The notes below the pieces were generated by a model. It searched no databases, was not told where the DNA came from, and was given only the letters and a program-made list of their open reading frames with translations. Both the position numbers and the translations under genes were made by a program. Below, in pieces: positions 33,128 through 43,346 of a stretch of DNA of 64,000 nucleotides (its first letter is position 1; each line of letters opens with the position of its first letter). The stretch lies in the NCBI RefSeq assembly GCF_005849285.1, contig NZ_CP040517.1, forward strand, positions 2,362,501 through 2,426,500. Reading direction: 5' to 3'. Source of the DNA: Luteithermobacter gelatinilyticus. GTDB lineage: Bacteria; Pseudomonadota; Alphaproteobacteria; Sphingomonadales; Emcibacteraceae.

Positions 33128-34354
33128 TCAGTCCCGTTGATGTTTCAGGATAAACTCTTTTACTTTGGGAGCAATCTTGTTTTTCCATTTTCGGCCGTTA
33201 AAAATGCCATAATGGCCAACGCCTTTCTGTTCATAATGGCGCTTCATATCGGAAGGGATATTGGGGCAAATATCATGAGCGGCACGGGTCTGGCCGATGC
33301 CGGAAATATCGTCCAGTTCGCCTTCTACGGTCATCAGGGCGGTCCGGGTGATGGCGGAACAGTCCACCGGTCGCCCGCGTGATGTCATTTCCCCCTTGGG
33401 CAGAGCATGATCCTTGAACACGGTTTTAACCGTTTGCAGATAAAATTCTGCCGGCAGATCCATCACCGCGAGATATTCCTCGTAAAATAGCCGATGCTTA
33501 TCCGCGCTTTCCTCATCCCCCTCAACCAGATGATCGAACATCTTACGATGTGCATCCATGTGGTCGTCCAGATTCATGTTCACAAAAGCGGACAATTGCA
33601 GAAAACCGGGATAAACCTTGCGCATGAACCCCAGATTGGGCCAGGGCACGGTATGAATGGCGTGTTGCTCAAACCACTCCATACTGCGTTTATAACTCAG
33701 TTCATTGACCACAGTGGGGCTTTTGCGGGTATCAATGGGCCCGCCCATCAATGTCATGCTGAGCGGAACACAAGGGTTGTTTTCCGCCGCCATCAAGGCC
33801 ACCGCCGCCAGAACCGGCACGGAAGGCTGACAGACCGCCAGCACATGGGTATCGGGCCCGAGATGCTCCAGAAACTCGATCACATAATCAATATAATCGT
33901 CCAGGTCGAACGCCCCCTCATACAGGGGCACATCCCGGGCATCCTGCCAGTCGGTAATATAAACATCATGATCCGGCAGCATGGCCTCCACCGTGCCCCG
34001 CAACAGCGTGCAATAATGGCCGGACAACGGCGCCACGATCAACAGTTTCGGATCATTGCGGCCGTCAATATCCCGATCAAAATGTTTGAGATGACAGAAT
34101 GTCTTGCGCAGAACATCATGCTCACGAACTTCCACCTCCATGCCGTCAATCTCGGTGGTCTCCAGGCGGAATTTCGGTTTCCCATACCGCCGGGTCAGAA
34201 GCTCCATCACATCACAGGCCGCTACAATCTGTTTGGCGCCCGGCATTTGGGAAAAGGGATTGAGAGGATGCTTCAGGGATTGTTGTGTCAGGTCGATCAT
34301 AAATCTCGCAGGTGCAAAAACCGTGTGCTGAAACTCGTACATATGATACAGCAT
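33128..34354 (-). CDS. phaZ: Intracellular polyhydroxybutyrate depolymerase
   Basis: 408 residues. Degrades stored PHB granules to 3-hydroxybutyrate units. Alpha/beta-hydrolase fold. The nucleophile is Cys175 in VLAVCQPSVPVLAAV, as in the Cys-type intracellular depolymerases of Ralstonia; the Asp in VEGELDDISG and the His in KGVGHYGIFNG complete the triad. TDWQDARDVPL is also typical. Divergent from the 3-hydroxybutyrate dehydrogenase gene, the next step of the same pathway, across 212 bases. Confidence 0.92.
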   Translation of the reverse strand: MLYHMYEFQHTVFAPARFMIDLTQQSLKHPLNPFSQMPGAKQIVAACDVMELLTRRYGKPKFRLETTEIDGMEVEVREHDVLRKTFCHLKHFDRDIDGRNDPKLLIVAPLSGHYCTLLRGTVEAMLPDHDVYITDWQDARDVPLYEGAFDLDDYIDYVIEFLEHLGPDTHVLAVCQPSVPVLAAVALMAAENNPCVPLSMTLMGGPIDTRKSPTVVNELSYKRSMEWFEQHAIHTVPWPNLGFMRKVYPGFLQLSAFVNMNLDDHMDAHRKMFDHLVEGDEESADKHRLFYEEYLAVMDLPAEFYLQTVKTVFKDHALPKGEMTSRGRPVDCSAITRTALMTVEGELDDISGIGQTRAAHDICPNIPSDMKRHYEQKGVGHYGIFNGRKWKNKIAPKVKEFILKHQRD

Positions 34355-34566
34355 CCTGAACCCCTTTGACTTAACTTTTTAACCCTGACACATAATTTTG
34401 TGGAACTAAAGCCATACACCACCAATATATAGAGCCTAGCATAACTGTCACCCTGGACCAAAGGTTATTTGCGCTGCAATATTTTTTATGACACAGTCAG
34501 GGCTGTGTTCCATAGATAACATCTCTTATCATAATTATGAGACGGCAAGGTTAACGGGAGTTTAAA

Positions 34567-35373
34567 ATGAGCAACATTCTGCAAACAGATATCCTGAAAG
34601 GAAAGAATGCCCTGGTCACCGGCTCCACCAGCGGGATTGGCCTGGGCATGGCCCGGGCGTTGGCCAGCGCAGGGGCCAATGTGATGATCAATGGGCTGGG
34701 CGAGGCGGACGAGATCGAGGCCACCCGGGCGGCGATTGAAGCGGATTTCGGGGGGCGCGCCCTGTTTCACGGGGCCAACATGCTGAACGGGGAAGAAATC
34801 CGGGACATGGTCGCCACCGCAGAGGCCGAACTGGGCAGTGTGGATATTCTGATCAACAATGCCGGCATCCAATATGTTTCGGCTATTGACGAGTTCCCGG
34901 AAGACAAATGGCAAGCCATCATCGCGATCAATCTGGTGTCCAACTTTCATACCATCAAGGCCGCCCTGCCCGGCATGAAGGCGCGCAACTGGGGCCGCAT
35001 CATCAATCTGGCCAGCGCCCATGGTCTTGTGGCCTCGCCCTATAAAAGCGCCTATGTGGCCGCCAAGCACGGGGTGCTGGGGCTGACCAAGACAGTAGCC
35101 CTAGAGATTGCCGAAACGCCGATCACCTGCAACGCCATCTGTCCGGGATATGTGCGCACGCCGCTGGTGGAGGGACAGATCAAGGACCAGGCCAAAGTGC
35201 ACAAGATGAGCGAGGAACAGGTCATTCGTGACGTGATTCTCGCCGCCCAGCCCAATAAACGTTTTGTGGAGATTGAAGAACTGGGGCAACTGGCCGTTTT
35301 CCTGTGCGGTCCGGCTGCGAACAGCATCAATGGCGCCAGTCTGCCGGTCGAAGGCGGCTGGACCGCTCGATAA
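34567..35373 (+). CDS. bdhA: 3-Hydroxybutyrate dehydrogenase
   Basis: 268 residues. Classical SDR: ALVTGSTSGIGLGMARALAS (NAD loop), LINNAGIQYVSAIDEFP (NNAG), INLASAHGLVASPYKSAYVA (Ser and Tyr-x3-Lys) and ITCNAICPGYVRTPLVEGQI, which is characteristic of 3-hydroxybutyrate dehydrogenases. Oxidises 3-hydroxybutyrate to acetoacetate with NAD+. GGGAG precedes the ATG. Paired with phaZ as a PHB-use locus. Confidence 0.93.
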   Translation: MSNILQTDILKGKNALVTGSTSGIGLGMARALASAGANVMINGLGEADEIEATRAAIEADFGGRALFHGANMLNGEEIRDMVATAEAELGSVDILINNAGIQYVSAIDEFPEDKWQAIIAINLVSNFHTIKAALPGMKARNWGRIINLASAHGLVASPYKSAYVAAKHGVLGLTKTVALEIAETPITCNAICPGYVRTPLVEGQIKDQAKVHKMSEEQVIRDVILAAQPNKRFVEIEELGQLAVFLCGPAANSINGASLPVEGGWTAR

Positions 35374-35554
35374 ATTCAGGGGAAAGGGAATTCAGGAAAA
35401 AGAGAATGTGGCGATCCAGGGGGTCATGGCCTGTGAGCATGAATTGCAACGGGGAGATCGCCATGATAAATATATTTGAAGTCAATAAAAGAGACGTGCT
35501 ACCCTGAGACCCCAGTAGCCCGTTACGGCGCAACTGTATGATTATGGGGATGAG

Positions 35555-35671
35555 ATGAGCAAATTTCACCGGAACAGAAAAAAAAAGCCTGGCGGAAATG
35601 AAAAAAACACCTTGTGGCTGCTGATTATTGCCGCCGCCATTCTGGTCATTATTCTATCCATTGCAAGCTGA
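35555..35671 (+). CDS. Small single-pass membrane protein (38 aa)
   Basis: 38 codons: a basic N-terminus (MSKFHRNRKKKPGGNEKN) followed by one hydrophobic helix (TLWLLIIAAAILVIILSIAS). GGGGATGAG sits just before the ATG. The positive-inside design is typical of small bitopic inner-membrane proteins. It lies between bdhA and meaB and its stop is a few bases from the meaB stop (convergent). No family recognised. Confidence 0.55.
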   Translation: MSKFHRNRKKKPGGNEKNTLWLLIIAAAILVIILSIAS

Positions 35672-35676
35672 AGCGG

Positions 35677-36657
35677 TTATTTCTCCAGTCCCCCGGCCAG
35701 AACCCCAGAATGTTCCAGTTCCCACAAGCGGGAAAAAGGGGAGGCACCGGGCGGCAGATCAAGCTGGTCCGCCACTTTTTTCAGGCCCTGCGTGCCATAT
35801 TTTTCGCGTACACTTTCCCTAAGCCACGCCTGCCCCTGCGCCTGACGGAATTTTTCCAGCATTCCGCTGCGCTTCAGCCAGTTTTCATGATCATCCACTG
35901 CCTGCAAGAGCTCTTCAAGCCCCTCCCCCTGCGCCGCGCTAAGCTTGAGCACCGGAATGGCCCAGTCCGCCACGTCTTCGCTTCCCTCTCCGGCCGGGAG
36001 ATGTTCCGAAAGTCCCAAGGCCCCGGCCACATCGGCACGGGCCCGCTCAGCCCTGGCGCCCATATCGGCCTTGGTCACCACCATAATGTGCGGCACTTCC
36101 ATGATGCCGGCTTTCATGAATTGCAGGCTGTCGCCGGAGCCCGGCTGAATACAGAAGATCACCGTGTCGGCCACCCCGGCCACATCGGTTTCCGACTGTC
36201 CGACGCCCACCGTTTCCACCAACACAATATCATAGACCGCCCGCATCAGGATCATGGCCGGCGCGGTAAGGCCCGCGAGCCCGCCCAGACGATCGCGCGC
36301 CGCCATGGATCGGACATAAATGCCCTCATCTTCCGGATCTGTGGCCAGCCGGGTTCGATCTCCCAGCAGCGCCCCGCCCGTTCTGCGGGAACTGGGATCG
36401 ACGGCAATCACCCCCACCGTCCGGCCCATTTTCCGCCAACCGGCAATCAGGCTGCCGATCAGGGTGGATTTTCCTACCCCTGGTGGTCCGGTCAGCCCCA
36501 GTACATGACCATGCGGACTTTTCCAGGCTTCATCCAGAAGGCGGATCACCTCATCGCTGTCGGGGGCCTGCTCAATAGCGGCCAGCGCCCGGGCCATGAC
36601 GGCCTTACCGCCGGCCTTGAGGTCCTTGATGGTCTGGGGAACTTGCGTGCGGTTCAT
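35677..36657 (-). CDS. meaB: Methylmalonyl-CoA mutase-associated GTPase MeaB
   Basis: 326 residues. G3E-type GTPase that guards and reloads B12 in methylmalonyl-CoA mutase. P-loop GLTGPPGVGKSTLIGSLIAG, VIAVDPSSRRTGGALLGDRT (switch I), VLVETVGVGQSETDVA (G3), VVTKADMGA (G4). Length typical of MeaB/ArgK. It follows osmC on the same strand after 19 bases. The mutase itself is not in the window. Confidence 0.93.
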   Translation of the reverse strand: MNRTQVPQTIKDLKAGGKAVMARALAAIEQAPDSDEVIRLLDEAWKSPHGHVLGLTGPPGVGKSTLIGSLIAGWRKMGRTVGVIAVDPSSRRTGGALLGDRTRLATDPEDEGIYVRSMAARDRLGGLAGLTAPAMILMRAVYDIVLVETVGVGQSETDVAGVADTVIFCIQPGSGDSLQFMKAGIMEVPHIMVVTKADMGARAERARADVAGALGLSEHLPAGEGSEDVADWAIPVLKLSAAQGEGLEELLQAVDDHENWLKRSGMLEKFRQAQGQAWLRESVREKYGTQGLKKVADQLDLPPGASPFSRLWELEHSGVLAGGLEK

Positions 36658-36676
36658 GAAACCCCCGATATGGTGA

Positions 36677-37105
36677 TCAGGCTTGTTTTATATCCCAATC
36701 ATAGGTAAGTTTCGCGCCCTTGGCCAGCGTGGCGGAGGCGGAACAGTATTTGGTCATGGACAGTTCCACCGCCCTTTTGACGGCCTCTTCCCTGAGATCC
36801 GTGCCGGTGACAATGAAATGCATATGAATGTCCGTATAGACCTGGGGCATTTCCTCGGCCCGGACGCCGGAAACCTGGCAAACACAGTCCACCAGCGTCT
36901 GGCGCGCTTTTTTAAGGATCATGACCACATCAATACAGGCGCAGCCCCCGGCCCCCATCAGCAAGAGGTCCATAGGGCTGTGGCCAAGGCCAAGACCGCC
37001 ATTGTCCTTGCCCGCATCCATGGTGACGGTATTGCCGGAGGCGGCTTCGCCGATAAATGTCATTTTACCGGCCCAGGAGACCGTGACGTCCTTCTTCATG
37101 CCCAT
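36677..37105 (-). CDS. OsmC/Ohr family protein
   Basis: 142 residues from ATG 37105, chosen because AGGGAG lies 7 bases upstream; the open frame runs further but overlaps the end of ppdK. The OsmC fold has the peroxidatic-type Cys in LLLMGAGGCACIDVVMILKK and a second in VDCVCQVSG (family pattern varies). Members reduce organic hydroperoxides or protect against osmotic and oxidative stress. It lies 22 bases after the ppdK stop on the same strand. Confidence 0.85.
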   Translation of the reverse strand: MGMKKDVTVSWAGKMTFIGEAASGNTVTMDAGKDNGGLGLGHSPMDLLLMGAGGCACIDVVMILKKARQTLVDCVCQVSGVRAEEMPQVYTDIHMHFIVTGTDLREEAVKRAVELSMTKYCSASATLAKGAKLTYDWDIKQA

Positions 37106-37127
37106 TGCATTGCTCCCTGTTGTCGTC

Positions 37128-39794
37128 TCAGGCTTCTTCCTTAAGGGCAGCCTGGGCCGCCGCAAGACGCGCAATCGGCACCCGGTACGGGGAACAGGAC
37201 ACATAATCCAGTCCCACCCGGTGACAAAATTCCACCGACGCCGGATCGCCGCCATGTTCACCACAAATGCCAAGCTTGATATCCGGCCGGGTACTGCGGC
37301 CCCGCTCTGCGGCGATTTTCACCAGCTCACCCACCCCATCCTGGTCGATGGTGACAAAGGGGTCCTGTTCAAAAATACCGTTGCGGATATAATCATCCAG
37401 GAAGCGCGCGCTATCGTCACGGCTGATGCCATAGGTGGTCTGGGTCAGATCATTGGTGCCGAAACTGAAAAATTCCGCTTCATGGGCGATTTCCGCTGCC
37501 TGCAACGCCGCCCGCGGCAATTCGATCATGGTCCCGACCATATAGTCCAGTTTTGTCCCGGCCTCGGCGATCACTTTGTCGGCCACCGCACAGACCTGAG
37601 CTTTCAGGATTTCCAGTTCCTTGCGGGTCCCGACCAGCGGAATCATGATTTCCGGCACCACCGGCTCGCCGCTGTCTCTGGCCACCTGCAAGGCAGCCTC
37701 GATAATGGCGCGGGCCTGCATCTCGTAGATTTCCGGATAGGAAATCCCCAGACGGCAGCCCCGATGCCCCAGCATGGGATTGAATTCATGCAGTTCCCCG
37801 GCCCGCCATTTCAGATGTTCCACGGAGACGCCGGCAACTTTCGCTACATCGGCGAAATCTTCCTCATGCTGCGGCAGGAACTCGTGCAGCGGCGGGTCCA
37901 GAAGACGTACCGTCACCGGCAGCCCCCGCATGATGGTAAACAGTTCCACAAAATCCTGACGTTGCACCGGCAGCAGTTTATCCAGCGCGGCGCGACGTCC
38001 GGCTTCATCCTCGGCCAGAATCATCTGACGCACGGAGATGATCCGGTCTGCGTCAAAGAACATATGTTCCGTACGGCACAGGCCGATGCCCTCGGCCCCG
38101 AATTCCCGCGCCGTACGAGCATCCAGCGGCGTTTCCGCATTGGTGCGCACCTTGAGCTTGCGCACCCGGTCCGCCCATTCCATCAGCGCCGCAAAATCGC
38201 CGCTTAGTTCCGGTTGAACGGTGGCCACCTCGCCAAACATCACTTCGCCGGTACTGCCGTCGATGGTGAGTGTGTCGTGCCGTTTCACCTCGCGGCCGTT
38301 CACCTTGATGATGCCCGCGGCCTGATCAATATACAGGTGACCGGCGCCGGAGACACAGGGACGCCCCATGCCACGGGCGACCACGGCCGCATGTGACGTC
38401 ATGCCGCCACGAGAGGTCAGAATTCCCTTAGCCGCATGCATGCCGTGAATGTCTTCCGGGCTGGTTTCCACGCGCACCAGAATCACATCTTTGCCCTGCT
38501 TGGCCAGTTCTTCGGCTTCATCAGCGGTAAAAACCACAATCCCGCTGGCCGCACCGGGGGACGCCGGAAGGCCGGTGGTCAGGACATCCCGTGTTGCGTT
38601 GGGGTCCAGGGTCGGATGCAGCAATTGATCAAGTGCCGCCGGGTCCACGCGCAAAACGGCTTCTTCTTCACTGATCACGCCATCGCGGGCCATGTCCACA
38701 GCGATTTTCAACGCCGCCTTGGCGGTGCGTTTGCCGGAGCGGGTCTGGAGAATCCACAATTTGCCTTTTTGCACAGTGAATTCAATATCCTGCATATCCC
38801 GGTAATGGGCCTCCAGCTTGTGGAAAATATCGGTGAGTTCCCGATACACTTCCGGCATGCTTTCTTCCATGGAGGGCTTGTCAGAGCCGGACGCCTCGCG
38901 GGAGGCCTTGGTCAGGTTCTGTGGCGTGCGAATGCCGGCTACCACATCTTCGCCCTGCGCATTGATCAGATATTCACCGTAAAAGGCATTCTCGCCGGTG
39001 GACGGATCGCGGGTAAAGGCCACGCCGGTGGCGGACGTCTCGCCCATATTGCCGAACACCATGCTCTGTACATTCACCGCCGTTCCCCAGTCTTCCGGGA
39101 TGCCGTGCAGCCGGCGATAGGTCTTCGCCCGCTCAATCTGCCAGGAGCCGAATACCGCATTAATGGCGCCCCAGAGCTGTTCCTTCACATCCTGCGGGAA
39201 AGGATGTCCCAATTCCTCTTCGGCCTTGGCCTTGAACGCCTCGCTCAACGCCTTCCAGTCTTCGGCGCTGAGTTCCGTATCCAGGATGTAGCCGTTTTCT
39301 TCCTTGTGAATTTCCAGAAGTTCCTCGAACACATAATGTTCAACGCCCAGCACCACGTCGGAATACATCTGGATAAAACGGCGATAACTGTCATAGGCGA
39401 AACGTTCATCGCCGGACTGTTTGGCAAGTCCCTTGACCGTCTCGTCATTGAGGCCGAGATTAAGGACCGTATCCATCATGCCGGGCATGCTGACCCGGGC
39501 CCCGGAGCGAACAGAAACCAGCAGCGGGTTTTCCGCATCGCCGAATTTGGCCCCGACCGTGGCTTCCACCTGGGCCATGGCCGCATCTACCTGCGCGGCG
39601 AGGTCTTCAGGGTAAGTGCGATCATTTTCGTAAAAGGCGGTACAGACTTCGGTAGTGATGGTAAAGCCCGGTGGCACAGGCAATCCCAGATTTGACATTT
39701 CCGCAAGGTTGGCGCCTTTCCCGCCCAGCAGGTTTCTCATGGAAGCTTCGCCTTCCGCCTTGCCGTCACCGAATGTATAAACCCATTTTGTCAT
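37128..39794 (-). CDS. ppdK: Pyruvate, phosphate dikinase
   Basis: 888 residues, normal for bacterial PPDK. Interconverts pyruvate + ATP + Pi and PEP + AMP + PPi. Domains in order: nucleotide-binding (LLGGKGANLAEMSNLGLPVP), the phospho-His swivelling domain (LTSRGGMTSHAAVVARGMGR, catalytic His) and the PEP/pyruvate barrel (GLCRTEHMFFD, FSFGTNDLTQTTYGISRDD, GICGEHGGDPAS with the catalytic Cys). No PDRP regulator gene is adjacent. Confidence 0.96.
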   Translation of the reverse strand: MTKWVYTFGDGKAEGEASMRNLLGGKGANLAEMSNLGLPVPPGFTITTEVCTAFYENDRTYPEDLAAQVDAAMAQVEATVGAKFGDAENPLLVSVRSGARVSMPGMMDTVLNLGLNDETVKGLAKQSGDERFAYDSYRRFIQMYSDVVLGVEHYVFEELLEIHKEENGYILDTELSAEDWKALSEAFKAKAEEELGHPFPQDVKEQLWGAINAVFGSWQIERAKTYRRLHGIPEDWGTAVNVQSMVFGNMGETSATGVAFTRDPSTGENAFYGEYLINAQGEDVVAGIRTPQNLTKASREASGSDKPSMEESMPEVYRELTDIFHKLEAHYRDMQDIEFTVQKGKLWILQTRSGKRTAKAALKIAVDMARDGVISEEEAVLRVDPAALDQLLHPTLDPNATRDVLTTGLPASPGAASGIVVFTADEAEELAKQGKDVILVRVETSPEDIHGMHAAKGILTSRGGMTSHAAVVARGMGRPCVSGAGHLYIDQAAGIIKVNGREVKRHDTLTIDGSTGEVMFGEVATVQPELSGDFAALMEWADRVRKLKVRTNAETPLDARTAREFGAEGIGLCRTEHMFFDADRIISVRQMILAEDEAGRRAALDKLLPVQRQDFVELFTIMRGLPVTVRLLDPPLHEFLPQHEEDFADVAKVAGVSVEHLKWRAGELHEFNPMLGHRGCRLGISYPEIYEMQARAIIEAALQVARDSGEPVVPEIMIPLVGTRKELEILKAQVCAVADKVIAEAGTKLDYMVGTMIELPRAALQAAEIAHEAEFFSFGTNDLTQTTYGISRDDSARFLDDYIRNGIFEQDPFVTIDQDGVGELVKIAAERGRSTRPDIKLGICGEHGGDPASVEFCHRVGLDYVSCSPYRVPIARLAAAQAALKEEA

Positions 39795-39868
39795 TTTATC
39801 CTAAATCCTGTTATTACTTTCCGGCCCGTTATTATTTTTATCTGAATATTAATTTACAGAACGCGACC

Positions 39869-41923
39869 TCATCCTTCAATTTTTGAAAAATCCGCCACCA
39901 GGTTCATGGTGCTGCGGATGTGCGACAAAAGTTTCAGGCGGTTTTGCCGCTCCCTCTGATCCTCGCTGTTGACGGTCACCTGATCAAAGAAGTTGTCAAT
40001 GGGCGCACGCAGGGTGGCAAGCTGCGCCATAGCCTCTTCGAACAGTTCCCGCCCAACGGCGTCCTTCACGGCGACGGCCACCTGGCCGAGACTGCCGAAA
40101 AGCTGTTTTTCCTCCGCCGCGGACAACAGTGCCTCGTCCACCGGCCCATCATAAGAGGTTTGATCCCTTTTCTCTTCAATACGTACAATATTCACGGCCC
40201 GTTTGTACCCGGCCAGCAGGTTCGCCCCGTCTTCGGTATCAAGGAAGTTTTTCAACGCCTCCACCCGGGCCAAGAGCCGCACCAGATCATCTTCCCCGCC
40301 CAGCGCAAACACCGCCGTGATCAGGTCATGGCGCACGCCTTCGCCCTTCAGATGTACTTTCAGCCGGTCAGCGAAGAAATCGAGGAGATCGGAGATATCC
40401 TGTAAGTGTACAGCATGACAGGATTTCGCCTGTTCAAACAGGTCAACAAGATGAAGCCGCAAGTCGTTTTCCACAATCAGCCGGATCACGCCCAGGGCGG
40501 CGCGGCGCAGGGCAAAGGGGTCTTTGGATCCCGTGGGTTTTTCATTAATGCCGAAAAAGCCGACCAGCGTGTCGATTTTTTCCGCCAGCGCCACGGCCAC
40601 GCTCACCGGATCGGACGGGCATTGATCATTCGGCCCCTTGGGAGCGTAATGTTCAGCGATGGCATGGGCGACAGCAGCGTCCTCGCCTTGGGCTTCGGCG
40701 TAATATTTGCCCATCATCCCCTGAAGTTCGGGAAATTCACCAACCATGCCCGAGACCAGGTCGGCCTTACTAAGCCGCGCGGCGCGTTTGCTTTTTTCCA
40801 CATCGGCACCGATTTTTCCGGCAATAAAGCCGGACAATTCCACCAGCCGCCTGACCCGGTCGCCCACCGTGCCGAGTTTTTCATGGAACACAATATCATT
40901 TAATGCCGGCAGGCGGTCTTCAAGCCGCACCTTCCGGTCCTGGTCCCAGAAAAACTTGGTATCCGCCAAACGGGCGCGCAGGACGCGCTCATTACCGTCC
41001 ACGATCTTGCCGCCGTGGTCATTGGTTTTCATATTTGAGACGAAGATGAACCTGTTGGCGAGCCGGCCGTCTTTATCCAGAAGCGAGAAATATTTCTGAT
41101 GGCTTCTCATGGCGCTGGTCAAGGCTTCCGGCGGCACGTCGAGGAATGCTTTGTCAAATTCGCCCATCAAGGTCACCGGATATTCGGCAAGTCCCGCCAG
41201 TTCTTCCAGCAGCCCCGGATCCTCAAGCAATTCAAGCCCGGCATCCTGGGCGAGAGAGCGGGCATCATTCAGAATTTTTTCCTGCCGGTCCGCGGCAGCC
41301 AGAATAACGCAGGCCTTTTCCAGCTTGTCGCGATAATCGGCGAAATCCGCCACAGTGAAACTGTCAGGGGCAAGGAAACGATGGCCGCGCGTTCGGTTGC
41401 CCGACATCAGGCCCTCATCCAGGTCAAAGGGTACCACCTCGCCACCATGCAGGCACAGAATGCTGTGCAACGGCCGGACCCAGCGCAAGCTGCGGCATCC
41501 CCAACGTTGTGATTTCGGCCAGGGGAAATTGCGGATGACCTCGGGCAGGATCTCGGCCAGCACTTCGGCGGCGGGACGCCCCTTACGTTCGATCACCGCA
41601 TAAAGGAAGGTGCCTTTTTTCTCCTCCCGCATCTCCAGTTGATCTCGGCCAAGCCCGGTGGATTTGAGAAATCCTTCAATCGCCTTATCCGGGGCATCGG
41701 CCCGTGGGCCGCGGCGTTCTTCCCGCACGTCCGGCTGCACCTGCGCCAGCCATTTGATATGCAGCACCAAACGCCGCGCGGTAACATAGGCGGTGGCCTC
41801 TTCAAAGGCCAGGCTGTGTTCGGCAAGTTTGTCGGTCACCAGCCGTTTCAGATCGGCAGCGGCCTTTTTCTGCATCCGGGCCGGAATTTCTTCGGAGAAC
41901 AGTTCGAGCAGGAATTCAGCCAT
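39869..41923 (-). CDS. glyS: Glycyl-tRNA synthetase beta subunit
   Basis: 684 residues from ATG 41923 ([20 protein letters not shown] is the usual start). Beta chain of the alpha2-beta2 enzyme, with GlyS signatures [34 protein letters not shown] and [17 protein letters not shown], and the HD-like region and C-terminal anticodon-binding domain in place. Its ATG overlaps the end of glyQ by 8 bases, so the subunits should be co-translated. Confidence 0.95.
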   Translation of the reverse strand: MAEFLLELFSEEIPARMQKKAAADLKRLVTDKLAEHSLAFEEATAYVTARRLVLHIKWLAQVQPDVREERRGPRADAPDKAIEGFLKSTGLGRDQLEMREEKKGTFLYAVIERKGRPAAEVLAEILPEVIRNFPWPKSQRWGCRSLRWVRPLHSILCLHGGEVVPFDLDEGLMSGNRTRGHRFLAPDSFTVADFADYRDKLEKACVILAAADRQEKILNDARSLAQDAGLELLEDPGLLEELAGLAEYPVTLMGEFDKAFLDVPPEALTSAMRSHQKYFSLLDKDGRLANRFIFVSNMKTNDHGGKIVDGNERVLRARLADTKFFWDQDRKVRLEDRLPALNDIVFHEKLGTVGDRVRRLVELSGFIAGKIGADVEKSKRAARLSKADLVSGMVGEFPELQGMMGKYYAEAQGEDAAVAHAIAEHYAPKGPNDQCPSDPVSVAVALAEKIDTLVGFFGINEKPTGSKDPFALRRAALGVIRLIVENDLRLHLVDLFEQAKSCHAVHLQDISDLLDFFADRLKVHLKGEGVRHDLITAVFALGGEDDLVRLLARVEALKNFLDTEDGANLLAGYKRAVNIVRIEEKRDQTSYDGPVDEALLSAAEEKQLFGSLGQVAVAVKDAVGRELFEEAMAQLATLRAPIDNFFDQVTVNSEDQRERQNRLKLLSHIRSTMNLVADFSKIEG

Positions 41924-42854
41924 GCGCGTGGCCTCCCCCGTTTTCCACCCCTTCGCCGATGGCGTTGAGATAAGCTTCACAGCATTTTTTGGCGAGCGTG
42001 CGCACCCGGGCAATATAAGCCTGACGTTCGGTCACGCTGATCACGCCGCGCGCATCCAGCAGGTTGAAGATATGGCTGGCCTTGATGCATTGGTCATAGG
42101 CGGGCAAGGGATAGAATTTACCGTCTTCACGCCCCCGTTCCAAGATATGCTCACATTCCGCTTCCGCATCCCGGAAATGCTGAAACAGCATGTCGGTATT
42201 GGCAATCTCGAAGTTATAGGCGGAAAATTCCCGCTCATTCTGCAAAAACACGTCGCCATATTTGACACCCCCCTCTGAGTCCGGCAGCCCGTTCCAGTCC
42301 AGGTCATACACATTGTCCACGCCCTGGATATACATGGCGAGCCGTTCCAGACCATAGGTCAGCTCCCCCATGACCGGGCGACAGTCAAAGCCACCAACCT
42401 GCTGAAAATAGGTAAACTGGCTGACTTCCATACCATCGCACCAGACTTCCCAGCCCAATCCCCAGGCGCCGAGCGTTGGGCTTTCCCAATCATCCTCCAC
42501 AAAGCGGATGTCATGCTCCATGGCATCAATGCCCAGGGCTTTGAGACTGTCGAGATACAGGTCCTGAATATTGTCCGGCGAAGGTTTGAGCACCACTTGA
42601 AACTGATAATAATGCTGCAAGCGGTTGGGGTTTTCGCCGTAGCGGCCGTCCGTCGGCCTGCGGCAGGGCTGCACGTAAGCGGCGTTCCAGGGTCTGGAGC
42701 CCAGAGAGCGCAGCGTCGTGGCTGCCTGAAAGGTGCCGGCCCCCATCTCAAGATCGTAAGGTTGCAGAATCACACACCCTTGATCTGCCCAGTATTTTTG
42801 CAGCTTCAGTATCAGATACTGAAAAGCCGTTTCCTTTGACGACGCGGCATTCAT
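41916..42854 (-). CDS. glyQ: Glycyl-tRNA synthetase alpha subunit
   Basis: 312 residues from ATG 42854. Class II synthetase alpha chain carrying the catalytic motifs: [60 protein letters not shown], and the typical tail [20 protein letters not shown]. The open frame extends 30 codons upstream, but these lack family similarity. Overlaps glyS by 8 bases. The long repeat element lies 136 bases upstream of its start. Confidence 0.96.
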   Translation of the reverse strand: MNAASSKETAFQYLILKLQKYWADQGCVILQPYDLEMGAGTFQAATTLRSLGSRPWNAAYVQPCRRPTDGRYGENPNRLQHYYQFQVVLKPSPDNIQDLYLDSLKALGIDAMEHDIRFVEDDWESPTLGAWGLGWEVWCDGMEVSQFTYFQQVGGFDCRPVMGELTYGLERLAMYIQGVDNVYDLDWNGLPDSEGGVKYGDVFLQNEREFSAYNFEIANTDMLFQHFRDAEAECEHILERGREDGKFYPLPAYDQCIKASHIFNLLDARGVISVTERQAYIARVRTLAKKCCEAYLNAIGEGVENGGGHAHG

Positions 42855-42990
42855 CGGCTTGTGGTTTCCTTCTGGGATCCTTTCGGATGATGTTTTTATC
42901 ATGCAATCGCAAATTACCGCGGAAACTACCCACCCGTCCCACACTCGTCAAGAAATGAATCGGCTTTTAACGGTTAGAGGCTGGGCCGAT

Positions 42991-43271
42991 AGAGTGAATT
43001 GTGAAGAGGTTGACCCATTCTGCCGGTCAGGTCTGGTTCAGGAGCCAGGGGTTTGGCGCAGACCATACTGGCGGTACGGCCCAGCCAAATCCCGCAGGAA
43101 CTGGGCCAGACCGGCCCGGCCCTTCGGGGTGGCGGCTTGGGGCCGCTCACCTTGTCAGACTCCTGGGTCAGACGCTTGGCCCGATGCCCCGCATCGCCCG
43201 GCGCCGTCTTCCGCGTGAGGCGGGCCACAATCCGCCAACAGAATTGGGCCAACCTCTTCACAATTCACTCT
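42991..43271. mobile_element. Long TAGAGTG element (281 bp), MITE-like, copy 1
   Basis: Ends are 22-base perfect inverted repeats beginning AGAGTGAATTG (left, 42991-43012; right, 43250-43271), with similarity continuing inward for about 10 more bases. The core (about 43023-43239) is very GC-rich with several internal hairpins and no transposase-sized frame. A second copy, in opposite orientation, is at 63605-63872. Each end matches one short family member, so the element looks like two short units facing each other around a core. Flanked by T on the left and AG on the right, compatible with a TA target. Confidence 0.85.
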
Positions 43272-43346
43272 AGTCCTCCTTTTGGGTCATTCCCGATAGC
43301 CTGCAGCATCGCGAGCCCGTCACACGGATGTGGCGATCCATGAATC

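Noticed and set aside
36921-39695. Two long plus-strand frames (428 and 419 codons) opposite ppdK
   Set aside because: ppdK is full length with catalytic His and Cys; the antisense frames have no recognisable domain.
42974-43261. Open frame (95 codons) in the long repeat, with a similar one in the copy at 63608-63874
   Set aside because: The frames share residues only because the DNA repeats are alike; the 13-base length difference shifts the frame between copies, so selection for a protein is unlikely.
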